From Paenibacillus illinoisensis NBRC 15959 (GTDB taxonomy: Bacteria > Bacillota > Bacilli > Paenibacillales > Paenibacillaceae): DNA of 64,000 bases. Location: assembly GCF_004000925.1 (NCBI RefSeq), contig NZ_BIME01000012.1, forward strand, positions 1 to 64,000. Direction: 5' to 3'. Under the pieces are notes generated by a model. That model was not told where the DNA came from. It was given only the letters and a program-made list of their open reading frames with translations, and did not search any database. This document shows positions 16,837 through 25,992 of the stretch, piece by piece (positions within the stretch are counted from its first letter, which is position 1; the number at the start of each line of letters is the position of its first letter). The position numbers and the translations under genes are program-made.

Positions 16837-17271
16837 TTAGAATAAAGTTAGCGCCAGCGCGCCCAGCATCAATACCAAGGCGGCAATTCGTTTGCTCCCA
16901 ACCGGTTTGCGGTTGCTCCCCAGCCATCCGTAATGATCAATCAGAATGCTGGTCACCATCTGTCCGACAACAATGGCAATCATGGAGATCCCTACGCCCA
17001 CAATTGGAACACCAATGACCAAGGTCAGCAGGTAGATCACCCCGAGCAAACCACCAAGGAGGTTCCATTTTGGAAACTTGGTGATGGCAGAGAGATTTCC
17101 TTTGCCGAAAAAAATCAACAAAATCAGTGAGATGATCGCACCCATGAAGAAATTATAAAAATCAGCTTCCAGTGTGCCGACTTGTTCCCCAAGTTTGCCG
17201 TACAGTGCTCCCTCAAAACTTAGAAGAGCTCCTGTCGCAATGGCGATAATATAAAAAATCAGCTTTTTCAA
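16837..17271 (-). CDS. YdcZ-type DMT membrane protein (first of a pair)
   Basis: The 144-aa, roughly five-helix protein is homologous in pattern to the next gene (AIATGALLSFEGALYGKLGEQVGTLEADFYNFFMGAIISLILLIFF, then VGISMIAIVVGQMVTSILIDHYGWLG). Two half-size DMT proteins may form a heterodimeric transporter. TTG 17271 is preferred because AAGGAG is ten bases upstream. An ATG at 17313 would add 14 polar residues without a ribosome site. The substrate is unknown; control by the divergent AraC protein is inferred from position. Confidence 0.8.
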   Translation of the reverse strand: MKKLIFYIIAIATGALLSFEGALYGKLGEQVGTLEADFYNFFMGAIISLILLIFFGKGNLSAITKFPKWNLLGGLLGVIYLLTLVIGVPIVGVGISMIAIVVGQMVTSILIDHYGWLGSNRKPVGSKRIAALVLMLGALALTLF

Positions 17272-17456
17272 TTGATTTCGACTCCTTGAAATGTGATTAA
17301 TTTGCAGTTGCATGACCCATCATAAGAAATTGGAGAGGCGAAGACAATGAAAGATCTTGCTTTGTTTTTCTGGAAAATTATAGATCTTGCTGTGGCAAAC
17401 AGGGTATAGTATTACAGCTATAGAGTGATTAAGTATGGATATAGGAGGAGACAGCA

Positions 17457-18296
17457 ATGAACGAGACAAGAAAAGAAACATCCTCCCGATTGCTGTACAT
17501 AGGCAGAGTCAACGGTAATCCCAATTGGAATTTCCCAAGTCACATGCATGAGGATATCAGTGAAATCGTCTATGTGTCTGATGGGGAAGGCATTATTAAA
17601 ATTAACGAACATCCCTATGCCGTGCAAAAAGGCGATCTGTTAATCTACAACCAGGGTGTCATTCATGAGCAATGTACCTCCCCGGTCTGTCCACTCAGCC
17701 TTTATTATTGTGGAATAGCCAATATCTATTCAGACGGGTCAAGGGGAGAACATATCATTTCCGATAACGCCTCTCCGTATATCAAAACGGAAGCGTACGC
17801 TGGCAGAATCGGCGAGCTGCTCGACTTCATGTATGAGGAATCGTCCAATCAACAGGCAGGTTATGAGAAAATCTGTGAAGGATTGCTGGGTGCGCTGCTT
17901 GGCTTAGTACAGCGGTTGGTTCAACCGAATGTTTCACGGAAGCAGGATTCGGATCATCTGGCTGTGCGGATCAAGGAATATCTTGATGAGAACTACCTGC
18001 AGCACTTGAAACTGAAGGATATCGCTGCGCATTTTCATATGAATCCGTACTACTTATCCCATGTATTTAAGCACAAGTATGATGATTCCCCAATCCGTTA
18101 CATTGTCTATAGAAGAATGGGAGAAGCGAAGTGCCTGCTGACCACGACAGACATGAAGGTGAGTGAGATCGCACATGTTTTGGGCTATCAAAATGCAAAT
18201 TATTTCACCATTCTGTTCACCAAGACTATGGGCGAATCTCCTACCCAATACAAGAAAAATGAGCGTTCAGAACGTGTCGATCTAACAGAAACGTAA
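17457..18296 (+). CDS. AraC-family regulator with cupin sensor
   Basis: The 279-aa protein has an N-terminal cupin ligand-binding domain (SHMHEDISEIVYVSDGEGIIKINEHPYAVQKGDLLIYNQGVIHEQ) and a C-terminal double helix-turn-helix (IKEYLDENYLQHLKLKDIAAHFHMNPYYLSHVFKHKY, then VSEIAHVLGYQNANYFTILFTKTMGESPTQYKK). AGGAGGAGA precedes the ATG. It is divergent from the YdcZ pair and probably controls it. The effector may be a sugar or other small metabolite. Confidence 0.9.
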   Translation: MNETRKETSSRLLYIGRVNGNPNWNFPSHMHEDISEIVYVSDGEGIIKINEHPYAVQKGDLLIYNQGVIHEQCTSPVCPLSLYYCGIANIYSDGSRGEHIISDNASPYIKTEAYAGRIGELLDFMYEESSNQQAGYEKICEGLLGALLGLVQRLVQPNVSRKQDSDHLAVRIKEYLDENYLQHLKLKDIAAHFHMNPYYLSHVFKHKYDDSPIRYIVYRRMGEAKCLLTTTDMKVSEIAHVLGYQNANYFTILFTKTMGESPTQYKKNERSERVDLTET

Positions 18297-18434
18297 ACTT
18301 AACGCTGTAAGCATAGGGAGAGTGAATACCTTGCTCTACTTCATTAACTCATCATGGTGATGTTATGTATAATTAGAGGAAGGCCTAACGTCAGAGGCAG
18401 GCAAGTGTAAATAGTGAGGGGGCAGAGGACTGGA

Positions 18435-19028
18435 TTGCGAAAACAAGGGGTTATCGGGAAAGAGAGCAGACGGCGACTACTGGAAGCTGCGACACAGGAA
18501 TTCGCGTTAAATGGATTCTATCAAGCGAAAATAAGCTCCATCGTTGCCCGTGCAGGAGTAACGCAGCCTGCATTTTATCTTTATTTTGAGAGCAAGGAAG
18601 CAGCTTTTGCAGAGCTGATCGATGGTTTTCGAAATGGACTAATCCAGGTCGTCCGGGATAGTCATATCGAGGCAGGGAAGAACAGGGACGATCTCAAGGA
18701 AGCCGTCGTGGAATCATTGGGGCAGATTTACCGTTATCTCGGAGAGAATCCGGCGCTGACCCGGATCGGGCTGTATCAGTCCGCGGAGTCGGTGAGAATC
18801 AAAGCCGAAATTGCGGGTCTGATGGAACAAAATTTGATTGCAGAACAACAAGCCGGATATTACAGGCATGATCTGGATACGGTATTCTTCGCCGAAGCTT
18901 TGCTGGCCATCGTGGAGCGGTTAACACTGATCAAGCTGCTGCCAGGGCACGAAACGCCATCCAAGCTTGCGCGGATCACGCAGGATCTGTTTTTCTACGG
19001 AATTTTGGACACGAAGCATCGGGAATAA
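18435..19028 (+). CDS. TetR/AcrR-family regulator
   Basis: The 197-aa protein has a TetR HTH (SRRRLLEAATQEFALNGFYQAKISSIVARAGVTQPAFYLYFESKEAAFAEL, residues about 10-58) and an all-helical ligand domain. TTG 18435 has AGAGG six bases upstream; GTG 18414 is an alternative adding seven residues. It converges with the large flavin oxidoreductase gene across a shared hairpin, so a direct regulatory link is not evident from layout. Confidence 0.85.
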   Translation: MRKQGVIGKESRRRLLEAATQEFALNGFYQAKISSIVARAGVTQPAFYLYFESKEAAFAELIDGFRNGLIQVVRDSHIEAGKNRDDLKEAVVESLGQIYRYLGENPALTRIGLYQSAESVRIKAEIAGLMEQNLIAEQQAGYYRHDLDTVFFAEALLAIVERLTLIKLLPGHETPSKLARITQDLFFYGILDTKHRE

Positions 19029-19117
19029 AATTCTATTGAATGAGATATGCAGTTGAACCAGGCTTTTAATTTCGTTATGGTTTTGCATTTGAATGATAAC
19101 CTAATACGATAACAGTA

Positions 19118-19152
19118 AGAGCCAGACTCCGTATTTATCGAAGTCTGGCTCT
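19118..19152. terminator. Bidirectional hairpin between TetR and flavoenzyme genes
   Basis: A perfect 11-bp stem AGAGCCAGACT / AGTCTGGCTCT with a 13-nt loop lies between two converging genes. U tracts are short, so termination may be moderate. Confidence 0.65.
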
Positions 19153-19165
19153 ATTCGAGTTACGG

Positions 19166-21109
19166 TTAGACTGCGCTCGCAGCATAAAAACCAGAGCGCA
19201 CAGCAGTACCAACTTTACCAATTTTGACGCAATCGCCGATAAGGCTGGTTTTGGATTCGAACTTGGCTCGAATCTGCTCCGCTACGGTTGTATTTTTTCT
19301 CATACCAAAAGCATTAATCATCGTATCTGCCTCAATAAACACCTTGGAACCCTCCGCATTTTCCGCATATAAACCATTGGCTTCAAAGGAAAGGACTTTG
19401 TGCCCTCCGAGTATGGTCACCCCGTGACTTTCCAGCATGGGCATCAGAGCTGCACGATTAATGTACATGACATCTTGTCCCGCTTCCGGACGCATCTCCA
19501 CAATGGTCACTTTTTTGCCTTCCATGGCCAGCTCAAGTCCCAGATCACAACCTGTTAAGCCACCACCTGTAATGACGATCTGTTCGCCGCGAACAAGCTC
19601 CTTCTGCAAATGAGCCTCAATGGCCCCAACGACATGATCATTATCAATTCCTGGGATAGGCGGGATGAGAGGGACTGCTCCTGCTCCAATGAAAATGTGA
19701 TCGGCCGATTGGAGTGCTGGATCATCCGGTTTAACCTCATGATTCAGACGCAATTGCACATGAAGCTGCTTTAACTGCCGTTCATACCAGCCAATCAAGG
19801 CACGCAGCTGACCTTTGAATTCCGGCGTAGCCGCACTGGTTACCTGTCCGCCAATTGCTGCCTCTTTCTCATACAAAGTAACCTCATGACCTTTGAGTGC
19901 AGCTACACGGGCTGCTTCAAGTCCGGATGGCCCTCCACCTACAACGACAATTTTCTTCGATGTCTCTGCAGGCTGGATGGTAAATCGCTTCTCATTTGCT
20001 GCCTGAATATTAACCGCACAGCTGATCTTGGTATTGCGTTCAATAATGCGACCGATGCACTCCTCGTTACAACGAATACACGGACGGATATCTTCGCGCA
20101 TATTATTGCGCAGCTTGTTCGGAAGCTCGGCATCGGCGATGAGCGCACGGCCGAACATGACAAAATCGGCATCGCCGGAAGCTATTAACCGTACTGCACT
20201 CTCGGGAGTATGGCTGCCCGAATTCAGGATGGGAATATTCACTGCTTGCCGGGCAGGTGCACACATGTAGTCCATACATGCATCACCCAGATAGGCTGGC
20301 GGGAAAATGTAATCGATTCTCTCGTAGGAGCCTGCATCGATATCAATAGCATCCACGCCGGCACGTTCCAGAATCTGAAGCATCTCCAGACTATCCTCAA
20401 CTGTACGGCCGCCTTCAAAGCGATGATCCAGCGCGATTCGGAACAAGATAGGCATGTTAGGACCTACTGCCTTGCGAATCGCCTGAACAATCTCAACCGC
20501 AAATCGCATGCGCTTCTCGGTACTGCCTCCATATTCATCTTCGCGTTTGTTCCAGATGGGGGACATGAACTGGTCTATCAGATAACCGGCATGGGCATGA
20601 ATCTCGATCCCATCGAATCCTGCCCGTTTCAGTCTGGCAGCTGAATCTGCAAATTGATCCATGATCGTTTGAATTTCCTCCACGGTGAGTGGATGACATA
20701 GAACCTCCGGATTATAGATCGCAGGGATGGCCGAGGCGGATACCGGGGGCTTGCCTGAACGATCTGGCAGTGCATTACGCCCGGTTCCGCAGCTTAACTG
20801 AGCGATAATCCGGGTACCGTAACGCTGCACCGCATCCACAAGATCGGTAAGCATTGGCACGACATAATCTTTTTCAACGATGCCTTCCAATACACCCTGC
20901 GCCAAATCTTCGGTCAGAAATTGTGCACCTAGGATGATCATGCCTGCGCCGCCTTTGGCACGTTCTTCATAGTAATCAATCTCTTCGAGTGAGATTCGGC
21001 CATCGGGACCGGCAGAGTTGGTCCCCATGGGAGACATGACTATTCGATTTTTCACTTCCATGCTTCCGATGTGGAAGGGGGTGAATAGCTTTTCATAAGG
21101 ATGACTCAT
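19166..21109 (-). CDS. Old-yellow-type NADH:flavin oxidoreductase with Fe-S and FAD domains
   Basis: The 647-aa enzyme has the 2,4-dienoyl-CoA reductase/trimethylamine dehydrogenase layout. An FMN-binding TIM barrel comes first (YEKLFTPFHIGSMEVKNRIVMSPM, then GFDGIEIHAHAGYLIDQFMSPIWNKREDEYGGS). A 4Fe-4S site CIRCNEEC plus a later Cys follows near residues 330-350. FAD/NAD Rossmann domains close it (IVVVGGGPSGLEAARVAALKGHEVTLYE, then IVITGGGLTGCDLGLELAMEGKKVTIVE). It would reduce activated C=C bonds with NAD(P)H. ATG 21109 has AGGAGG nine bases upstream; an earlier frame start at 21151 lacks one. Probably cytosolic; substrate unknown. Confidence 0.92.
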   Translation of the reverse strand: MSHPYEKLFTPFHIGSMEVKNRIVMSPMGTNSAGPDGRISLEEIDYYEERAKGGAGMIILGAQFLTEDLAQGVLEGIVEKDYVVPMLTDLVDAVQRYGTRIIAQLSCGTGRNALPDRSGKPPVSASAIPAIYNPEVLCHPLTVEEIQTIMDQFADSAARLKRAGFDGIEIHAHAGYLIDQFMSPIWNKREDEYGGSTEKRMRFAVEIVQAIRKAVGPNMPILFRIALDHRFEGGRTVEDSLEMLQILERAGVDAIDIDAGSYERIDYIFPPAYLGDACMDYMCAPARQAVNIPILNSGSHTPESAVRLIASGDADFVMFGRALIADAELPNKLRNNMREDIRPCIRCNEECIGRIIERNTKISCAVNIQAANEKRFTIQPAETSKKIVVVGGGPSGLEAARVAALKGHEVTLYEKEAAIGGQVTSAATPEFKGQLRALIGWYERQLKQLHVQLRLNHEVKPDDPALQSADHIFIGAGAVPLIPPIPGIDNDHVVGAIEAHLQKELVRGEQIVITGGGLTGCDLGLELAMEGKKVTIVEMRPEAGQDVMYINRAALMPMLESHGVTILGGHKVLSFEANGLYAENAEGSKVFIEADTMINAFGMRKNTTVAEQIRAKFESKTSLIGDCVKIGKVGTAVRSGFYAASAV

Positions 21110-21364
21110 GTTCATATACCTCCTGTTGTTCTGGTTGGTGGACTTGATCAATAAATGAATTCAAGAAATTTAACTGAAGTAGGTTACTGGTGAGTAATAT
21201 AATGGATAAGCTCATGGTAATCCTTTTGCATGATATTAAAAGTGAAAAAAATCACAAGAACGCGTACAATGTCTATGAAAGTGTACACCAGTCAGTGTTG
21301 CTTGCCGCACTAATCCTAGATGAATTAGAGGGACGAGGGCAGATGGTCTCAAGGGACGGTGGAT

Positions 21365-21396
21365 AAAAAGGTCTGCAGGAATGTTTCCTGCAGACC
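21365..21396 (-). terminator. Terminator of the ECF/PHP operon
   Basis: Minus-strand hairpin GGTCTGCAGGAA / TTTCCTGCAGACC is followed by CTTTTTATCC. It lies just beyond the stop at 21416. Confidence 0.85.
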
Positions 21397-21415
21397 CAAT
21401 GTATAGTCCAAGCGA

Positions 21416-22195
21416 TTAAACCCCCTGCAAGCTGGCGGCTTCCAGCTTGGCAAGACGTTTCATGACTTTCTTCAGCATCACCGAGGCTTTGACGCGAAGA
21501 GGAAGATCAGGAGAAATTTCAAGGGTGTACTGCCCGGTAGCGATAAGCTCTTTCAGTTCGGCAACAGAGGCACAAGGACGGTCCAATACATTAAATACAC
21601 TGCCGTATTGCAGACATTGGTGCGTATCACTTCCGGCCGTTACCGGTTTGCCCAGGGACTGGGCGAACGTTTCAACCTGACTGCGGCAGGTCTGGATACC
21701 GGTTTTGTACATATCTTTGGCATTCAAGTCGAAGGCATCCAGACGTCCAAGCAGACCTGGGTCCAGCTCATACAGAGGGGTCGATTCCCGGAAAGGATGT
21801 GCACCAATTTTGAACAGGGGCCAGGCTTCGGCCAGACCCAGCAGGTCGGCAAAGGGAATAAATGACCCCTTGGCAGTATAATTTTCCAGCCCGGCACGAA
21901 CGGCAAGGATATGCTTTTTTTGACCAATGAGCAAAATATGTCCGGTCTCTTGAATGTCTACTTCCATCCCTGGGAAAATGCGCAGTCCGTTCGCGTCATA
22001 ATATTCTCCGTTGTAGGGGTAGAGGCGATCCAGCGTCTCATAAACATCGTAGAAGTGGCGAGTGTTGAAATGTTCGGTAAGCGCGAGGGCATCCAGTCCG
22101 CTGGCCTTGGCTTCGGCGACCATTTCAGTGAAGTAGTCGACAGAGAAATCAGAGTTTTTGGATAATTTGCCGTGAGTATGAAGATCAATACGCAT
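21416..22195 (-). CDS. PHP-domain metal-dependent phosphoesterase
   Basis: The 259-aa protein carries all visible PHP metal motifs: DLHTHGK at residue 4, LTEHFN near 40, GMEVD near 76, GAHPFRE near 130 and GSDTHQ near 188. PHP enzymes hydrolyse phosphate esters, for example histidinol phosphate or small nucleotides. It is the last gene of the ECF transporter operon, 43 bp after the T component, with AAAAGGAG before its ATG. Its position suggests it processes the imported compound or a phosphorylated form of it. Confidence 0.87.
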   Translation of the reverse strand: MRIDLHTHGKLSKNSDFSVDYFTEMVAEAKASGLDALALTEHFNTRHFYDVYETLDRLYPYNGEYYDANGLRIFPGMEVDIQETGHILLIGQKKHILAVRAGLENYTAKGSFIPFADLLGLAEAWPLFKIGAHPFRESTPLYELDPGLLGRLDAFDLNAKDMYKTGIQTCRSQVETFAQSLGKPVTAGSDTHQCLQYGSVFNVLDRPCASVAELKELIATGQYTLEISPDLPLRVKASVMLKKVMKRLAKLEAASLQGV

Positions 22196-22238
22196 GTAAA
22201 GACACTCCTTTTATTCCATGAATGGTTAAGTATATGAA

Positions 22239-23066
22239 TTACAAAATTTCGTAATGTGCGCCGAGCCAGAACAGGAGGACAACATAGATGGCTGACCCGA
22301 CAAGAAAACCGATATCGCGTGGGGTAAGCTTCAGGTGGGCCAGCTTCAGCCGTTTCGAATCCGGATTCTTCATTCCGTAAGAGAAACCACGGGTTTCGAG
22401 TGCTTCCACAGTGGTACGGGAACGTTTGGCGGTTGCGAGCATTAACGGGAAAAAGGATACAACAAACAGTTTCATGTAGTAGACAACAAGCCGCCAGTAG
22501 AACCAGCCATGGCTGGAAGGGACCTGACCCCGCAATCTGTACGACAGCATAATGTTGCGGAATTCACCAAATAACACGGGCAAAATGCGATACGCATACG
22601 ATAGGCTGAACGAGAATGCTGCGGGCATTCCGAGTGCCAGCAAGCCATCCCCGATTCGTTCCGGGTCCATACCCGAAAAGACAGTGATGCTTGCCAGGGA
22701 TACGATCGACAGCTTCAGGGTTAGGAGTAATAACGGAAATGCGGATTCCAGGTTCCCCCCGAAGAACAGCGAGATAATAAACATCCAGCCCACCTGACCG
22801 ATCAGCCCCAGACATAGAATAATGATGATGAAGGGAGCGGCGCGGGACAGAATGGTCGTGGTGACCATGAGCATAAACATGCCGAGCAGCACCGTGCCGT
22901 TATGAACGAACCAGGGAACGATGGCAAAGAAGAGATACCAGATGAGCATGACACGCGGATCAATTCGGGACAGACTTGCATGACCGCTGCCATATACGGT
23001 ATTCATTAGCTCCAGCTGAATGCGTTCAATGGATATTTTGTCAAACCAGTTGCGGACAAGCTGCAT
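22239..23066 (-). CDS. ECF transporter T component (EcfT/CbiQ-like)
   Basis: The 275-aa membrane protein has about six hydrophobic segments and the coupling signature near residue 225, TVEALETRGF, equivalent to the Ala-Arg-Gly motif that contacts the ATPases. It transmits ATP-driven movement to the substrate-binding S protein. ATG 23066 (AAGGAGG nine bases upstream) overlaps the end of the ATPase gene by 26 bp; TTG 23069 directly before it is an alternative. Substrate specificity is not encoded here. Confidence 0.88.
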   Translation of the reverse strand: MQLVRNWFDKISIERIQLELMNTVYGSGHASLSRIDPRVMLIWYLFFAIVPWFVHNGTVLLGMFMLMVTTTILSRAAPFIIIILCLGLIGQVGWMFIISLFFGGNLESAFPLLLLTLKLSIVSLASITVFSGMDPERIGDGLLALGMPAAFSFSLSYAYRILPVLFGEFRNIMLSYRLRGQVPSSHGWFYWRLVVYYMKLFVVSFFPLMLATAKRSRTTVEALETRGFSYGMKNPDSKRLKLAHLKLTPRDIGFLVGSAIYVVLLFWLGAHYEIL

Positions 23067-24912
23067 CAATGTCTTCCTCCTTGGTAAACGAATGATTCGA
23101 ATGATTCAAAAGATTCTCCACAAATGTCTCGGGAGTCGGACAGAGTTCGGATAGACCCAACCGATGAGATAGTTCCATCATCTGAGTTAGGGCAAGTCCA
23201 GAGCGGCGCAGAAGCGGCTCGTCGGCAAACACCTCCGCAGGTGTCCCATCTGCTTCAACACGTCCATCATGCAGCACGATGACACGACTGGCCCATTGGG
23301 TAACCAGCTGCATATCATGCGTTGCAATCACCGTTGTCCGCACATGCTGATCCAGTTCATCCAATACGCCGATCAGTTCCTCTCGCGTAGCCAGATCCAG
23401 GTTAGCGGTAGGCTCATCAAGCAGCATAAGAGAAGGTTTCATGGCTGCGCCGATCGCAAGGGTAACGCGTCGCTGTTGTCCGCCGCTAAGGAGACGCGCA
23501 TCCCGCTCCTGTAACGGGGTAAGCCGAAAGCGATTGAGTACATGTGCGATTTGTTCATCGGCTCCCTGGATGCGGCGGGTTCTCAAGAAATATGAAACCT
23601 CTTTGCGCACACTGTCTTCGATGAACATCTCGGCAGATTGTTGAAAAATATAAGCGACTCGGCCAGCCAGCTGTTCCAAAGATGAACGATGGGTGATATC
23701 CCCAAGCACGCGGACACTGCCTTCCTGAGGCAGACTGATGCCGGCCATGAGCCGGAGTAGTGAAGACTTGCCTGCACCGTTGTTGCCCACCAGGGCAATC
23801 CGTTCTCCTTCATGGAGTGAAAAGTTAACACCACGAATAATCTCGTGTTCTTTTTTGCCAAGCCCTCTATATCGCAGACGTGTATCCTTGAATTGAACAA
23901 TCGGCAGAGAAGCAGCATGTGCATGTTCTTCAGAACAGGACTGTACCTTGCTCTCCGCAGGATGGGGCTGTCTGCCCTGATTGGCCAGTAGTGCGGATAT
24001 CGCAGCAGTGTGCTTTTTATGAAAATAAACCGCGGCTTCCTCCACCGTGATTGGAAAGAGCTGATGATGCAGCTGCTCGGGTTGGGTTGCCTGATTTTGT
24101 TTCAATAATGGAACAGCCTGAATGGCTGCACGGGTCACTTCAGGAGGCTGAATACCAAGCCGCTCCAGATCTGCAATCCGATTCAAACCTTCTTTAACGG
24201 GCAGATTCCACAGAACGCGACCTTTGTCCATCAGGACCACATCCGCACAGAAGTCAGCGATAAATTCGGTATGATGCTCGATGACAATAATGGTCTTCCC
24301 GTGCTCCTTATTCAAACGGGACAAGCATTCGTAGATGAGTCTGGCATGCTGTGGATCCAGCTGGGAAACGGGTTCATCCACGATAAGTATGTCAGGGTCC
24401 ATCGACAGTGCCCCGGCAAGTGCAAGCAGGTGCTTCTGTCCGCCGCTCAATTCCCAGATGTACCGATTGTGGATGGAGTCCAGACCGCACATCGTCAGCG
24501 CACGTTCACCTAGCTCCTTATAGTTGGCCAGTCCGTAATTCAGTGGAGCAAAGCAAGCTTCATCAAGCACGGTTGGGCGTACCAGCTGATTATCAAAATC
24601 CTGATAGACATATCCAATTTTTCTGGACAGATCTGCAACACTTTGCCCAGCCGCTGAGACTCCCAGTACATGGACTTCACCCGCAAAGTCACCCGTATAG
24701 AACTGGGGAATCAGGCCGTTAAACAATTTGCACATCGTTGACTTGCCACATCCGTTGCCTCCGATAATCGCAGTGAAGCTTCCGCGGAAGAGCTCAAGTG
24801 AGGCTCCATTCAGAACAGGTTCTTCCGAACCGGGATAGGTAAACGTAACATCATGAATGGCAATAACAGTATCGGGTGAAGAAGCAGGGTGGGAAGAATG
24901 TATATTAGGCAT
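23041..24912 (-). CDS. Fused ECF transporter ATPase (two ABC domains)
   Basis: The 623-aa protein holds two complete ABC nucleotide-binding domains in one chain. The first has Walker A GGNGCGKST near residue 52, Q-loop YQDFDNQ, signature LSGGQ and Walker B ILIVDEP. The second has GNNGAGKSS near 378, FQQSAEM, LSGGQQRR and LMLLDEP. This corresponds to EcfA and EcfA' fused, which is common in dedicated (group I) ECF systems. The linker near residues 265-345 is poorly conserved. The gene overlaps the S-component stop by eight bases and the T-component start by 26. Confidence 0.93.
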   Translation of the reverse strand: MPNIHSSHPASSPDTVIAIHDVTFTYPGSEEPVLNGASLELFRGSFTAIIGGNGCGKSTMCKLFNGLIPQFYTGDFAGEVHVLGVSAAGQSVADLSRKIGYVYQDFDNQLVRPTVLDEACFAPLNYGLANYKELGERALTMCGLDSIHNRYIWELSGGQKHLLALAGALSMDPDILIVDEPVSQLDPQHARLIYECLSRLNKEHGKTIIVIEHHTEFIADFCADVVLMDKGRVLWNLPVKEGLNRIADLERLGIQPPEVTRAAIQAVPLLKQNQATQPEQLHHQLFPITVEEAAVYFHKKHTAAISALLANQGRQPHPAESKVQSCSEEHAHAASLPIVQFKDTRLRYRGLGKKEHEIIRGVNFSLHEGERIALVGNNGAGKSSLLRLMAGISLPQEGSVRVLGDITHRSSLEQLAGRVAYIFQQSAEMFIEDSVRKEVSYFLRTRRIQGADEQIAHVLNRFRLTPLQERDARLLSGGQQRRVTLAIGAAMKPSLMLLDEPTANLDLATREELIGVLDELDQHVRTTVIATHDMQLVTQWASRVIVLHDGRVEADGTPAEVFADEPLLRRSGLALTQMMELSHRLGLSELCPTPETFVENLLNHSNHSFTKEEDIDAACPQLV

Positions 24913-25792
24913 AAGGGCGATTCTCCGTATTTGAAATGCCTTTGCTTTTGCTTCGTTTCACTCGCATGATCCAAAGTGTTACGACCGCGATGAATGCAGC
25001 AGCACTGATACTGATCCAAATCGAGGCTGAGCCGTATTGATCGGCATAGTCCGTTTCCCACACGGCGAAGTTGATGTCCATCTCGGACAGGGATTCCGCG
25101 CCAAAAGCCAGTGCGAGCAGCAGCAGACCGATCAGGAACAGCTTCGGACGGAAGAAGCCGACACCTTCATATTTCATGCCAGGATTACGAGGTTTAATAC
25201 CGAGCAGTGGTTCGATTTTGCCATAGAGAAGGGGAACAAGGTACAACGTAGGCAGCAGAGCGAACAGGATACCCGAGAATAATACGTCGTTCAGGAATCC
25301 AACGCCTTCAATCAGCACAACACTCTCGGCAAGTCCGGGAACAGCTTCGAGTTCTTCCACGCCAATCCATACTTTGCCGATATCGACCATGGAACTGAGA
25401 AATTGATGAATGATGACCCCAGTCATGGCTGCGACGCCGACTTGCCTGCGATTGCGGGGATCACTGACCATACGGCCTGCGACATACATCGCGAAGGAAA
25501 AGGTAATGAATTTCTCCAGTTCACCGAGTCCGCCAAATTGGCCCAGCATCAGTTCACCGAAGATGACTTCACCAAGAGCAGCACCGAGAGCCGCAATCAT
25601 GGGATGGAACAGGATGCAGAGCGTCAGTGGAATAAAAGCAAAATATTCAACCGACAATTCAATCGGTCCAAGCTGCAGCTTGGGAATGAGCTCTGTAAAC
25701 ATGTTGGATAAGCCGTACAGTGACATGGAAAGCACAAACACCATCATTTTCTGTGAAGACGTCAGCGTATAACGCTCAGTCATCTTCTTCAT
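24905..25792 (-). CDS. ECF transporter S component of unknown substrate
   Basis: The 295-aa membrane protein has a core of about six helices (residues 10-200), including ALGAALGEVIFGELMLGQFGGLGELEKF, an S-component-like pattern. It is longer than the usual 170-200 aa. An extra C-terminal part has two more helices (LFLIGLLLLALAFGAES and IWISISAAAFIAVVTLWIM) separated by an acidic/aromatic loop, and ends in a basic tail. ATG 25792 has GGGAGG nine bases upstream. The core family is not one I can name, so the substrate (vitamin, nucleoside or metal) is open. Confidence 0.75.
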   Translation of the reverse strand: MKKMTERYTLTSSQKMMVFVLSMSLYGLSNMFTELIPKLQLGPIELSVEYFAFIPLTLCILFHPMIAALGAALGEVIFGELMLGQFGGLGELEKFITFSFAMYVAGRMVSDPRNRRQVGVAAMTGVIIHQFLSSMVDIGKVWIGVEELEAVPGLAESVVLIEGVGFLNDVLFSGILFALLPTLYLVPLLYGKIEPLLGIKPRNPGMKYEGVGFFRPKLFLIGLLLLALAFGAESLSEMDINFAVWETDYADQYGSASIWISISAAAFIAVVTLWIMRVKRSKSKGISNTENRPYA

Positions 25793-25878
25793 CGATACAT
25801 ACCTCCCTGAATGTGGTTGATCATAGCCACAGTCTAGGGGCAGAGTATTAACGCAAAAGGAGAGATTTGTAAATCGAT

Positions 25879-25894
25879 TGTAATATTTATTACA
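25879..25894. promoter_or_regulatory. Candidate MurR/RpiR operator
   Basis: TGTAATA-TT-TATTACA is an inverted repeat with 7-bp arms in the 200-bp divergent region between the ECF operon and the regulator. A second right half-site, TTTATTACA (25916-25924), recurs 30 bp downstream. RpiR-family operators commonly have this TGTAAT/ATTACA type of symmetry. Confidence 0.55.
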
Positions 25895-25992
25895 GATATA
25901 AAAATTAATGAAAAATTTATTACATAGATAAACCACTTGATCACAGGCCAGCTGGTATACTGATGGCAGAGCGAGAAAAGGAGTGATCCGGA

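Noticed and set aside
25793..25860. Vitamin riboswitch before the ECF S component
   Set aside because: The leader is short and shows no TPP, cobalamin, FMN or other core I recognise; only a weak TGTGG/CCACA hairpin is present.
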